From assembly GCA_964551735.1 (NCBI GenBank), contig CAZKEF010000069.1, positions 1 through 20,791 of the forward strand: a DNA stretch of 20,791 bases, in the 5' to 3' direction. This stretch comes from DAOUAT01 sp964551735. Lineage in GTDB: Bacteria; Chloroflexota; Anaerolineae; CG2-30-64-16. Of this stretch, positions 6,753 to 14,267 are shown one piece after another (position 1 is the stretch's first letter; each line of letters begins with the position of its first letter). The translations under genes and the position numbers were made by a program. Under the pieces are notes generated by a model. It did no database searches, was not told where the DNA came from, and worked only from the letters and a program-made list of their open reading frames with translations.

Positions 6753-9700
6753 ATGGGCACACAGCGCGTTGTTCTCACCATGTCATTGCTTGCTATCCTG
6801 TTGATCGTCATGGCCGGGGCCGCGCCCCCGGCGTGGGCCCAGGGCCAGATGCCGCCCCAAGCCCAGCCCCCACCCCAACGTCAGGCGCCGCAGGTCACAC
6901 CCGCGGCGCCGACGACCCCGTGGGAACTGAAGCTGGCGCTCGACCAGCAGCCAGACGCGGCCACCGGGCTTGCGGCACCCCCGGCGAACGACGATTTCGA
7001 CGCCGCGCTCCCCATCGCAATTCTGCCCTACGTTGCTACCGCGTACACCGTTGACGCCACGGTCGCGGCCGATGATCCAGCCATGTCCTGCGGCTCGGGC
7101 GCCAATTCCAACACCATCTGGTATCGCGTGCAGTTGGCCGCGGCCGCGCGTCTCTACATCAAGAGCTTCGGCAGCGACTACGACACGGTTGTGGCGGCCT
7201 TCACCGGCAGCCGGGGCGCGCTGACCGCCATCGCCTGCAACGACGACTTCGGCGGGACCACGCAGTCACAGATTGATTTCGTGGCCGAGGCCGGCGTGGT
7301 CTACTACCTGGAGGTGGCCGACTATGGCGCACCGGGCGGCGGCAACCTGGTGCTGACCGTGGAAGCGGAAGCGCTGCCGGTGATTGATGTGCCGCTGGAT
7401 ATCCTGCTGCTGCAGGATGAGACCGGTAGCATGGGCGACGACATCGGCAGCCTGGTGGCGCTGGCCCCCGAGATCTGGAACTCGGTGGAGGGCATGGCGC
7501 AGGCCGGCTTCCGCATGGGCGTTTCTGGCCTGCGCGACTATGCGCGTTACCCCTGGGGCGACGCTGGCGACTGGGTCTACCGGCGCCTGCAGGACCTGAC
7601 GGCCGTGGAGAGCGAGTTCGGGGCTGGCGTCAACCTGCTCACGGCCTCGGGCGGCTATGACACACCGGAAGCGCAGTACGCTGCGCTCTACTACGCCCTG
7701 ACCCCCGGCCATCCCTGCGTAGACAGCGATGGCGGCGGAACGTGTACGGACCCGGTAGACACCCCGGTCGGGCAGCAGCCCAGCTTTCGCGCCGGCGCCA
7801 AGCGGGTGATCCTGCTGGCCACCGACGCCGACTGCCATGAGCCCGCCAACACCTCCGGTTATCCGGGTCCCAGTCGTGATCAGACCGTGCTGGCGTTGAA
7901 GAGCGCCAACGCCGCGCTGATCGGCCTGGTGCCGGGCGGCGCGGGTTACATCAGCTGCGTGGACGACCTGGCCGCCGAGACCGGCGGCAGCGTGGAAAAC
8001 ACGGGCAGCAGCGGGCAGCAGGTGGCCGAAGCCATCGCGCGGGCCATCGGCCAGTTCAGCTCGACGCCCGGCGCCGAAGGGACCAGCCAGCTCACGGTGG
8101 CCTCGCAGCTCGAGGTCACCGACGCCATCCGGCCGCGCGTCATCGTGTTCAACCCCACCGGCATCATCCGAACTTACCAACTCAAGGTCTACCTGCTGCA
8201 GGGCGGCATCGTCCGGGCCGCGATCGAGCGCACCGTGACCGTGGGCGCCACGGGCAGCCAGCTTGTGTCCGATATCACCTTTGGCCCCTGGCCCCAGGGC
8301 GCCTACACGGTGCGGTCGGAGCTGTGGCTCAACGACCGCCCCATTGACACCCAGGGCCCGCTGGACGTGCGGGTGATTGACCCCGAAAAGCAGAAGGCCA
8401 TCAACGAAGCGGAGAAGCTGCGCGTCGCAGCCTACACCGAAATGAACGACATGGCCAGCATGGTGGCCGGCCGGTACGAGGAAAGCCTCTCCGACCTGAT
8501 CCTGGAATCCATCACCCAACTGGTCAGCTTCCTGGCCGACGACCTGCTCAGGACGATCGGCGAGACGGCGCACATCCCCGCGGTGAAGCTGGAATCCAGC
8601 ATCAGTGAGATCACCAGCTTCGCAGCGCAGATCTTGGCGTGGTGGCAGAACAAGGTCGAGGAGCCGATCCATGAGGCTGCGCACGACGCCATCACCACGG
8701 ACTTCGCGCCCATCCGCGACGGCATTGACAGCCGGCAGGTGCAATACAACGATTTTGTGGACAGCCACAGCGCGTTCAGTTGGACCGATGGCATGGGCGG
8801 CATCGTGAGCCGCTATGTGCGCGCCATCCGGGATCGGGTGGAATGGGAAGTGATCCCCGGCTATAACGGCGTGCCCCCCATCTACGTCGGGCCGACGACC
8901 CTGGGCTGGGAGGATCTGAACTGGACGTTCTTGTCCTGGGTGCTGGAGTACCTGGGGTACATCCTCCTGGCGCTGGCGATATTGCTGCTCATTGTCTTGG
9001 CGATCAAGTTCACGGTGGTGTCGCTGGGGCTTGCCGTGCCGCTCATCATTAAGTCGGCGGCCGCGCTCATCAGCCTGATCCTGACCAAGGCCGGCATCGC
9101 CAAGTACGCCGGAACCTGGTTCCTGGTCCTGCTCACTATCGCGATGCACATCCAGGCGGTGAACTACGTCGCCCCGGCGGTGCAGAGCCAGCACGGCGAA
9201 GGGCTGGATACGTTGACCAGCGAGATCGGCGTGGCGGCGGTGGGCGCGGGCGCGGTGACTGCCGAGGTCACGCGGAGCGGCGGCGCGCTGGTCGTCGCCT
9301 CGCAGATCACCAACCCCGGCGCGGCGGCCATCAACCCGCTGGTCGAGCAGTCCCTCTACAGCCCCGATGGCGATGTGATTGACATCGCGCTGCGACCCCA
9401 GGCCGTGGCCGCGGGCGGGAGCGCCCAAGTGGCCGCGACCTTCGCCTACCGGCTGCCGCCCGGCGCCTACCGCGTGGTCTCCGCGCTGCACGACAGCGAG
9501 CACGTCGGGGCCGCGGCCACGGCGGTGCCGTTCCAGGTGACGGCCGCCGCGGTGACCCTCGACGCCGCGCTCGCAGATACCACACTGGCGCTGGGCCAAC
9601 CGCTGGCTGCAGCCATCACGGTGCGCAACACGAGCGCCGTCTCCAACACTGGCACGCTGATGTTGACCGCCATCGCGTCGGACGGCGACCATATGGACGC

Positions 9701-11258
9701 GTGGACCCTCGACCTGGCGCCCGGCGAGGCCCGCACGGTGGACTACACCTTCGTCCCCCAGGCCGCGGGCGCGTATCGGCTGCAGGTCGGGCTGACGCAA
9801 GACTTGATCCCGCTGGCGGTGCACGATCTGGCCTACGTCGTTGGCGAGGGGGCCAGCATCGCGATCAACTATGCGCATGCGGCCACCTACGCGCCCGGCG
9901 CGGCCGTGGCGATACCGCTGGCCGTCACCAACAGCGGCGCCGCCATCACCACCACCGTGGTCGCCATCAGTATACTGGACACGGCAAGCACGCCCCCGAC
10001 GCCTGTTATCGGCAAAACCTGCACCGTCACCGTGGCGCCTGGCGCGACGGAGGTGTGCGCCTTCACGGCGCCCGGCGCGGCCTTCCCAGGGCCGGGCCAC
10101 TACGCCGTGCGCACCACGCTCAACGGCGCGGCCTACCGCGCCTCTGATTTCTATATTGAAGCCGTTGACACGCTCTTCGCCGAGGTGTACCCGGACGAGA
10201 TCATCTATGCCGCGGGCGATACCGTGACGCTGGACATCTCGGTGCGCAACGCCACCTACGCCCTGACCGATGCCGATCTCACCGTCACCAGCCAGGGGCC
10301 GGATGGCGTGGTCACCACGGCCGTTGTGACGCAACTGGGTACGGGGCGCTACCAGGCCATCATGGTTGCCGGCCCGGCCGGCACCCACAGCGTCGAGGTG
10401 CGCCTGAGCAAGCCCGACTATCGCTGCATCGGCAACGTGGCCTACTTCATCGTAGACGACATCAGTGTCTTGAACGTCGCCGTTGAAGGCCGCATCCTGT
10501 TGGGCGCCACCAGGCCGCTGACCCTGACCGTGTACAACGAGTGGGGCGTGCCGGTGGTGGGCGCCAGCGCGGTCCTGTCGGGCACCCAGGAACTGGCCGC
10601 ATACTTCACCGACGATGCGGGCCAGGCCGTGATCTATGCGACGGCCCCGGTCACCGACAGCTATCGCCTGACCGTGGAGAAGCCGGGGTATGCCGTCACC
10701 GTGCAGTCGGTGCCGGTGTGGATTGCGCCGGACGTCACGCCGCCCTTCCTGGTGGTGGATGCGCCGGCCGCCACTAACGTCACCCCGGCCACCGTTACCG
10801 GCGTGACCGAGCCGGCCGCGGTCGTCTACGTGAACGGCATGGCGGCGCCTGTGGACAGCGGCGGCGCGTTCAGCAGCGCGGTGCCGTTGTTTGAAGGCCC
10901 CAACCTGGTCACCATCACGGCCAGCGATGCGGTCAGCAACACGGTTGAGATGACGCGCACCATCGTGCTCGACACCGTGGCGCCGGCTTTGGCCGTCACC
11001 AGCCCGGCTGCCGGCACGGTGACCCGGGCCGACACCGTCGAGGTGACCGGGCAAACCGAGCCGGGTGCGCTGGTCACGGTGGCCGGGTACGCCGTGCCGG
11101 TGAGCGCGGCCGATGGCACGTTCCGGGCGTGGGTGCTGCTGGCCCCTGGTCGTAACGACATCACCGTGCGCGCGGCCGACGCAGCCGGCAACAGCAGCGC
11201 CGAAATCCGCACCGTGATCCGGCCGCGGCTGCTCTACCTGCCGCTCATCCGGCGCTGA
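6753..11258 (+). CDS. Giant exported vWA-domain protein with Ig-like repeats and Chloroflexota-type C-terminal tail
   Basis: ATG 6753 has an excellent AGGAGGT (6738-6744) 8 nt upstream and gives 1501 residues. A signal peptide (1-29, cleavage likely after AWA) is followed by a Pro/Gln-rich stretch. A beta-sandwich resembling the pre-peptidase C-terminal domain (about 75-205) includes NTIWYRV, SDYDTVVAAF and VYYLEVADYG. A von Willebrand A domain (about 213-430) starts with PLDILLLQDETGS, where DETGS (Asp222) replaces the usual DxSxS metal-ion site, as in some integrin-beta-like vWA domains. After a helical region there is a very hydrophobic block (about 727-806) with at least two likely membrane segments. 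Several Ig-like or CARDB-like beta domains follow, then two clear tandem Ig-like repeats of about 80 residues (from about 1329 and 1409). The C-terminus is LYLPLIRR, a tail common on Chloroflexota exported proteins. The likely role is surface adhesion or cell-envelope binding (inferred). The gene appears monocistronic. Confidence 0.88.
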   Translation: MGTQRVVLTMSLLAILLIVMAGAAPPAWAQGQMPPQAQPPPQRQAPQVTPAAPTTPWELKLALDQQPDAATGLAAPPANDDFDAALPIAILPYVATAYTVDATVAADDPAMSCGSGANSNTIWYRVQLAAAARLYIKSFGSDYDTVVAAFTGSRGALTAIACNDDFGGTTQSQIDFVAEAGVVYYLEVADYGAPGGGNLVLTVEAEALPVIDVPLDILLLQDETGSMGDDIGSLVALAPEIWNSVEGMAQAGFRMGVSGLRDYARYPWGDAGDWVYRRLQDLTAVESEFGAGVNLLTASGGYDTPEAQYAALYYALTPGHPCVDSDGGGTCTDPVDTPVGQQPSFRAGAKRVILLATDADCHEPANTSGYPGPSRDQTVLALKSANAALIGLVPGGAGYISCVDDLAAETGGSVENTGSSGQQVAEAIARAIGQFSSTPGAEGTSQLTVASQLEVTDAIRPRVIVFNPTGIIRTYQLKVYLLQGGIVRAAIERTVTVGATGSQLVSDITFGPWPQGAYTVRSELWLNDRPIDTQGPLDVRVIDPEKQKAINEAEKLRVAAYTEMNDMASMVAGRYEESLSDLILESITQLVSFLADDLLRTIGETAHIPAVKLESSISEITSFAAQILAWWQNKVEEPIHEAAHDAITTDFAPIRDGIDSRQVQYNDFVDSHSAFSWTDGMGGIVSRYVRAIRDRVEWEVIPGYNGVPPIYVGPTTLGWEDLNWTFLSWVLEYLGYILLALAILLLIVLAIKFTVVSLGLAVPLIIKSAAALISLILTKAGIAKYAGTWFLVLLTIAMHIQAVNYVAPAVQSQHGEGLDTLTSEIGVAAVGAGAVTAEVTRSGGALVVASQITNPGAAAINPLVEQSLYSPDGDVIDIALRPQAVAAGGSAQVAATFAYRLPPGAYRVVSALHDSEHVGAAATAVPFQVTAAAVTLDAALADTTLALGQPLAAAITVRNTSAVSNTGTLMLTAIASDGDHMDAWTLDLAPGEARTVDYTFVPQAAGAYRLQVGLTQDLIPLAVHDLAYVVGEGASIAINYAHAATYAPGAAVAIPLAVTNSGAAITTTVVAISILDTASTPPTPVIGKTCTVTVAPGATEVCAFTAPGAAFPGPGHYAVRTTLNGAAYRASDFYIEAVDTLFAEVYPDEIIYAAGDTVTLDISVRNATYALTDADLTVTSQGPDGVVTTAVVTQLGTGRYQAIMVAGPAGTHSVEVRLSKPDYRCIGNVAYFIVDDISVLNVAVEGRILLGATRPLTLTVYNEWGVPVVGASAVLSGTQELAAYFTDDAGQAVIYATAPVTDSYRLTVEKPGYAVTVQSVPVWIAPDVTPPFLVVDAPAATNVTPATVTGVTEPAAVVYVNGMAAPVDSGGAFSSAVPLFEGPNLVTITASDAVSNTVEMTRTIVLDTVAPALAVTSPAAGTVTRADTVEVTGQTEPGALVTVAGYAVPVSAADGTFRAWVLLAPGRNDITVRAADAAGNSSAEIRTVIRPRLLYLPLIRR

Positions 11259-11280
11259 GCACGCCCCAAACCCGAAAATC

Positions 11281-11314
11281 GGACGCGGACGAGCGCGGAT
11301 GAACGCGGATGACT
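11281..11314. repeat. Dispersed repeat of 10-bp GCGGAYGARC units, copy 1
   Basis: The stretch is built from tandem decamers: GCGGACGAGC, GCGGATGAAC, GCGGATGACT. Its first 26 bp match 12119-12144 with a single mismatch. Similar short-period intergenic repeats are widespread in environmental bacterial genomes. It lies 22 bp after the vWA gene, in the roughly 330-bp gap 11259-11592, which holds no intact gene. Confidence 0.7.
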
Positions 11315-11373
11315 GCGTTTTGATCCCCGCTTGTGTCGCCTGCGACATGGACACTGATCTGACAGCCCGTTAG

Positions 11374-11413
11374 CGCCCTGCCGCCTGGCTGCGCACGGCC
11401 AGGCGGCAGGGCG
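11374..11413. terminator. 16-bp perfect GC-rich hairpin downstream of the vWA gene
   Basis: CGCCCTGCCGCCTGGC (11374-11389) and its exact reverse complement (11398-11413) flank an 8-nt loop, TGCGCACG. It lies 115 bp after the stop of the vWA gene. There is no T-run, so it may act as a Rho-assisted or 3'-end-protecting structure, or simply be a palindromic repeat element. Confidence 0.55.
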
Positions 11414-11592
11414 TCCCCCGTATCGTTGTTCGCCGGCTTTCGCGCGCCGCCGCCGGCCTGACCCCCTCCGAGTATCGTAAGCAGAACGCCCTTCCCCCCT
11501 CCGGAAAGTCATCGTCCAGGATGATATTCCTGGACGACGCGCGCCCGTCCTAGTGCTAAGCTTGGCTTGAAGGATCTCCAACGCACTGGAAC

Positions 11593-12108
11593 ATGTCGGC
11601 CAAACGGACCGGAGCGGGGCGGCATCACCATCGTCCTCAGCACGCACCTCAACCAGGTGGTGGAGGTGAACGAGCTGAACCACACTGCCGGGTGCAGGCC
11701 GACGCCAGGGGCCTGGCGCTGGCCGTGGCCCTGCCCGCCGGCCTGCCCCTCGTGGACGCCGACCCCGAGCGGGTGGGCCAGGTGCTGCGCAACCTGCTGG
11801 CCAACGCCTTCGCCTACACCCCCGCGGGCGGCCGCATTATCGTCACGGCCGAAACCTGGCCCGGCCAGGTGGCCGTCTCGGTGCGCGACACCGGCGCGGG
11901 CATCGCGGCCGAGCACCTGCCCCACATCTTCGACCGCTTCTACCGCGCCGACCGCGCCCGCGCGCGGCCGACCGGCGGCGCGGGGTTGGGCCTGGCCATC
12001 GCCCGCCAATTGATTCGCGCCCACGGCGGCGACATCACCGCGGCCAGCGAACCGGGCGCGGGCAGCATGTTCACCTTTACATTGCCGGTTGCGGCAAGGG
12101 CGGGGTGA
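11593..12108 (+). pseudogene. Truncated sensor histidine kinase (ATPase domain only)
   Basis: From about 11690 to the TGA at 12106-12108 the frame encodes a histidine kinase catalytic domain: DPERVGQVLRNLLANAFAYTP (N box), VRDTGAGI (G1), IFDRFYRAD (F box) and GGAGLGLAIARQLI (G2), ending in FTFTLPV. The sensor, HAMP and phospho-acceptor His helix are missing. The codons between the only nearby ATG (11593) and about 11690 look unlike any kinase (His/Pro/Gly-rich). No ribosome binding site or cognate response regulator is present. The fragment is flanked on both sides by copies of the same dispersed repeat (11281 and 12119), consistent with repeat-associated deletion. I read it as a gene relic. 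A standalone ATPase-domain protein is possible but unlikely. Confidence 0.75.
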
Positions 12109-12118
12109 ATTGACGAGC

Positions 12119-12144
12119 GGACGCGGACGAACGCGGATGAACGC
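12119..12144. repeat. Dispersed repeat of 10-bp units, copy 2
   Basis: This copy is 25/26 identical to 11281-11306 and starts 10 bp after the kinase fragment's stop. Together the two copies bracket the fragment in direct orientation. Confidence 0.7.
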
Positions 12145-12191
12145 AGAGAAATGGGGTTTCCGCCGGGTTGGGCTCTCTGCCTCGCGGACGA

Positions 12192-12211
12192 TGACACCTT
12201 GTTTTGTGTCA
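12192..12211 (-). terminator. Small inverted repeat at the 3' end of the GNAT gene
   Basis: TGACAC (12192-12197) and GTGTCA (12206-12211) flank an 8-nt loop. The arm overlaps the stop codon of the minus-strand gene and lies between two convergent units. There is no strong T-run in either direction, so terminator function is uncertain. Confidence 0.3.
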
Positions 12212-13534
12212 AGCATCCTGCTGGATCGGGAAGGCTGCAGTGTCCTCCCCCCAACTTAACCAGACCCGTTCCGACTCAACCCGGTAGCTGACGGCCTCCG
12301 CGGCGGCGCGCATGGCGGGGTTGTCGCTGCTGGTGCCCAGGGCGGCGATCTCGGCCCCGCGGGCCCGCAGCAGTGACATGCCGGCGCACAGCAGCGCCTG
12401 CGCCAGCCCGCGACCCCGGTGGGTGGGGTGCGTTGCCAAGGGATCGGTGACGCCCTCGTTCCGGCCGCTCAGGCGGTTCTCCTCTCGGTAGATCGCACAG
12501 AAGCAGTAGGCTGCCAGGCTGCCATCGGGCGCGACCGCGGCCAGGTCCAGGCCGGGGTCGTAGTCGGGCGAGCGCATCCAGGTCAGCCGCTCGGCCGCGG
12601 TCATGCGCTCGGTGTCGAACGCGGCCCGGTGCAGCGCGACCAGCGCCTCGACTTCCGCCTCGCCCGCGATCGGCCGGATGGTGTAGCCCGGGGGCAGGGC
12701 TGGCGTGGGGATCGGCTCGGACAGGGAGCGCACATACCTCAAGGTGCGGACTTGCTGCTCGACGAAGCCGCGCCGGCGGAGCAGGGCGATGCGCGCGCGA
12801 TCTTCGCCGCGGCAGGCGGTGTCCAGGACGGCGGGCCTGCTCCGTTGCGCGGCCAGGCCCCGCGCACAGGCGATGCCCCACGCCACCAGCGCGTCACCGG
12901 TCGCATCGTCGTTCGCACCCGGCAGTCGGTCGAACCAGAGGTTGTCATAATCATCGATTAAGGCGTAGGCCGTGGCCCGGCCGGCCGTGTCTACCCATAC
13001 CTGCGCTCGGCCGATAGCCTCCGGCGCGGCCAGCAGCTCGGCCAGGTCAACTGGGCTGGGGAAGTCGGTCTGCCAGGCGGCCGGCCGGCAGGCGGGCCAC
13101 AGTGCCTGAATGGCCGGCAGATCGGCGGCCGCGTAAGGACGGCCGCGCAGGGTAGGATGCGATCTCAACCCGGCGCGCCTCTGATTCTCAGCCACCCTGA
13201 ACTGGACCATTCGGCGGATCAGGTCCAGCGGCAGCGGCCGCCCGAGGGGGAACTGAATCGCGCCTTTGGAGCTCTTGTACGCGGCCAGCTCGTCGCGGAA
13301 CGTCTCGATCGCGCTGGGCGCAGGATAGAAGCCGATGTGCTGCTGATGGACGGCGAAGTGCACCAGGTTGCCGTGTTGCGCAAAGGTGGGCATCCGGTAG
13401 CTCATTTTTTCCGTGGCGTCGGGCGCGGCCGCGCGGATGGCTGCGCGCAGCCCGTCCAGGATACGCTGGATGTCCGCTGGAAAGGTCGCGATGTACTCGT
13501 CAATTGTGGTGACGTTGCCCAGCTGATCTTCCAT
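12209..13534 (-). CDS. DUF1801-GNAT-GNAT fusion protein (probable N-acetyltransferase)
   Basis: The ATG at 13534 is preceded by AAAGGAGC at a good distance and gives 441 residues; an ATG seven codons upstream is less likely because the Shine-Dalgarno would fall inside the gene. Residues about 1-115 form a DUF1801 (YdhG-like) domain: TIDEYIATFP, KMSYRMPTF, IGFYPAPSAI, and KGAIQFPLGRPLP. Residues about 125-275 look like a degenerate GNAT fold. Residues about 285-435 form a full GNAT domain with YTIRPI, the acetyl-CoA-binding HRGRGLAQALL loop and LGTSSDNPAM. GNAT enzymes transfer acetyl from acetyl-CoA to amines; the substrate here is unknown. Double-GNAT proteins usually have one active and one decayed half, as appears here. 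Joining them to DUF1801 is unusual. The gene has no close partner; the next gene upstream starts about 160 bp away beyond a palindromic repeat. Confidence 0.87.
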   Translation of the reverse strand: MEDQLGNVTTIDEYIATFPADIQRILDGLRAAIRAAAPDATEKMSYRMPTFAQHGNLVHFAVHQQHIGFYPAPSAIETFRDELAAYKSSKGAIQFPLGRPLPLDLIRRMVQFRVAENQRRAGLRSHPTLRGRPYAAADLPAIQALWPACRPAAWQTDFPSPVDLAELLAAPEAIGRAQVWVDTAGRATAYALIDDYDNLWFDRLPGANDDATGDALVAWGIACARGLAAQRSRPAVLDTACRGEDRARIALLRRRGFVEQQVRTLRYVRSLSEPIPTPALPPGYTIRPIAGEAEVEALVALHRAAFDTERMTAAERLTWMRSPDYDPGLDLAAVAPDGSLAAYCFCAIYREENRLSGRNEGVTDPLATHPTHRGRGLAQALLCAGMSLLRARGAEIAALGTSSDNPAMRAAAEAVSYRVESERVWLSWGEDTAAFPIQQDA

Positions 13535-13592
13535 AGCTGCTCCTTTCATGGACAATGCCAGTCATCTTGAGCGCAAAAACGTCAGTCACCCC

Positions 13593-13643
13593 AGACACGC
13601 AAGCACCAAGAGGCGAATTGAAGGACTTGGTGTCTTTGTGTCT
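13593..13643. repeat. Long imperfect palindrome, REP-like
   Basis: Left arm 13593-13610 (AGACAC, then five bases, then CACCAAG) pairs with right arm 13626-13643 (CTTGGTG, five bases, GTGTCT) around a 15-nt loop. The outer 6 bp and inner 7 bp are perfect. It lies in the 160-bp gap between the GNAT and isochorismatase-like genes. Similar elements rich in the word GTGTCTTTGTGTC are common between genes in environmental genomes. Confidence 0.6.
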
Positions 13644-13694
13644 TAGTGCTGCCGAGCCTGCTTGCTTCCGGCCTGTCCGGGTCAAGGATCGCCC

Positions 13695-14228
13695 CTACGC
13701 GATTTGGGCAGCCGGCATGACCTGCGCGCCGGCAGCATCCAGCCTGTGGTTCCATTCCTCGACCAGTCGTGCTGCGTCCTTGCTGTAGCTGGAATGGCCG
13801 TCCGCCGCCAGCACGACCGCGTAGCCCAGCGCCAGCGCGCCCAGGCAGGTCGCCTTGACGCAGCCATGCGTCACCAGCCCTGTCACGATGACGCGGCGGA
13901 TCCCGCGGGATGCCAACGCATCGTGCAGCAACGTGTCCTCGAACGCGTTGCCGTGCTGCTTGTGAACCAGCAGATCGCCCTCGGCGGGCTGCAGGCGGGG
14001 GTGGAGTTGCCAATCGGCCGAACCGAACGGCAGCACCTTGTCGGAGGCGTGCTGGATGTAAACCACCGGCATGCCGGCCGCGTGGGCGCGCGTGATGAGC
14101 GCGGCCAATGTGTTCAGCAGCGCCTCGGCCCGATAGATGGGCGTGGACTTGCGGAACAGCCCCTGCTGTACGTCTATCACCAGCAACGCCGCGGCTTGTT
14201 CCTCGGCAAACGCTTTTGTCTGATCCAT
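13695..14228 (-). CDS. Isochorismatase-like cysteine hydrolase
   Basis: ATG 14228, with GAGGA 7 nt upstream, gives 177 residues, the usual size for this family. The catalytic triad is visible: Asp19 in LLVIDVQQGLF, Lys90 in LLVHKQHGNAF, and Cys123 in VTGLVTHGCVKAT with the preceding cis-peptide region. The C-terminal GYAVVLAADGHSSY segment is also typical. Family members hydrolyse C-N or ether bonds of small molecules (isochorismate, nicotinamide, N-carbamoylsarcosine, ureidoacrylate). No residue pattern here picks one substrate. The gene begins 39 bp after feoB on the same strand, so it may be read from the iron operon promoter. A link to siderophore or catechol metabolism would be speculation. 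Confidence 0.92.
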   Translation of the reverse strand: MDQTKAFAEEQAAALLVIDVQQGLFRKSTPIYRAEALLNTLAALITRAHAAGMPVVYIQHASDKVLPFGSADWQLHPRLQPAEGDLLVHKQHGNAFEDTLLHDALASRGIRRVIVTGLVTHGCVKATCLGALALGYAVVLAADGHSSYSKDAARLVEEWNHRLDAAGAQVMPAAQIA

Positions 14229-14267
14229 GAGTGAATCCTCGGAACGGATCTTTGGTGGGTGGCGCGC

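Noticed and set aside
7266..11354. Open minus-strand frame of 1362 codons
   Set aside because: It lies antisense to the vWA gene, has no ribosome site, and its His/Arg/Gly-rich translation is typical of the stop-poor shadow of a GC-rich coding sequence.
12419..12961. Plus-strand frame antisense to the GNAT gene
   Set aside because: It has no ribosome binding site, and its codons mirror a well-supported GNAT gene on the other strand.
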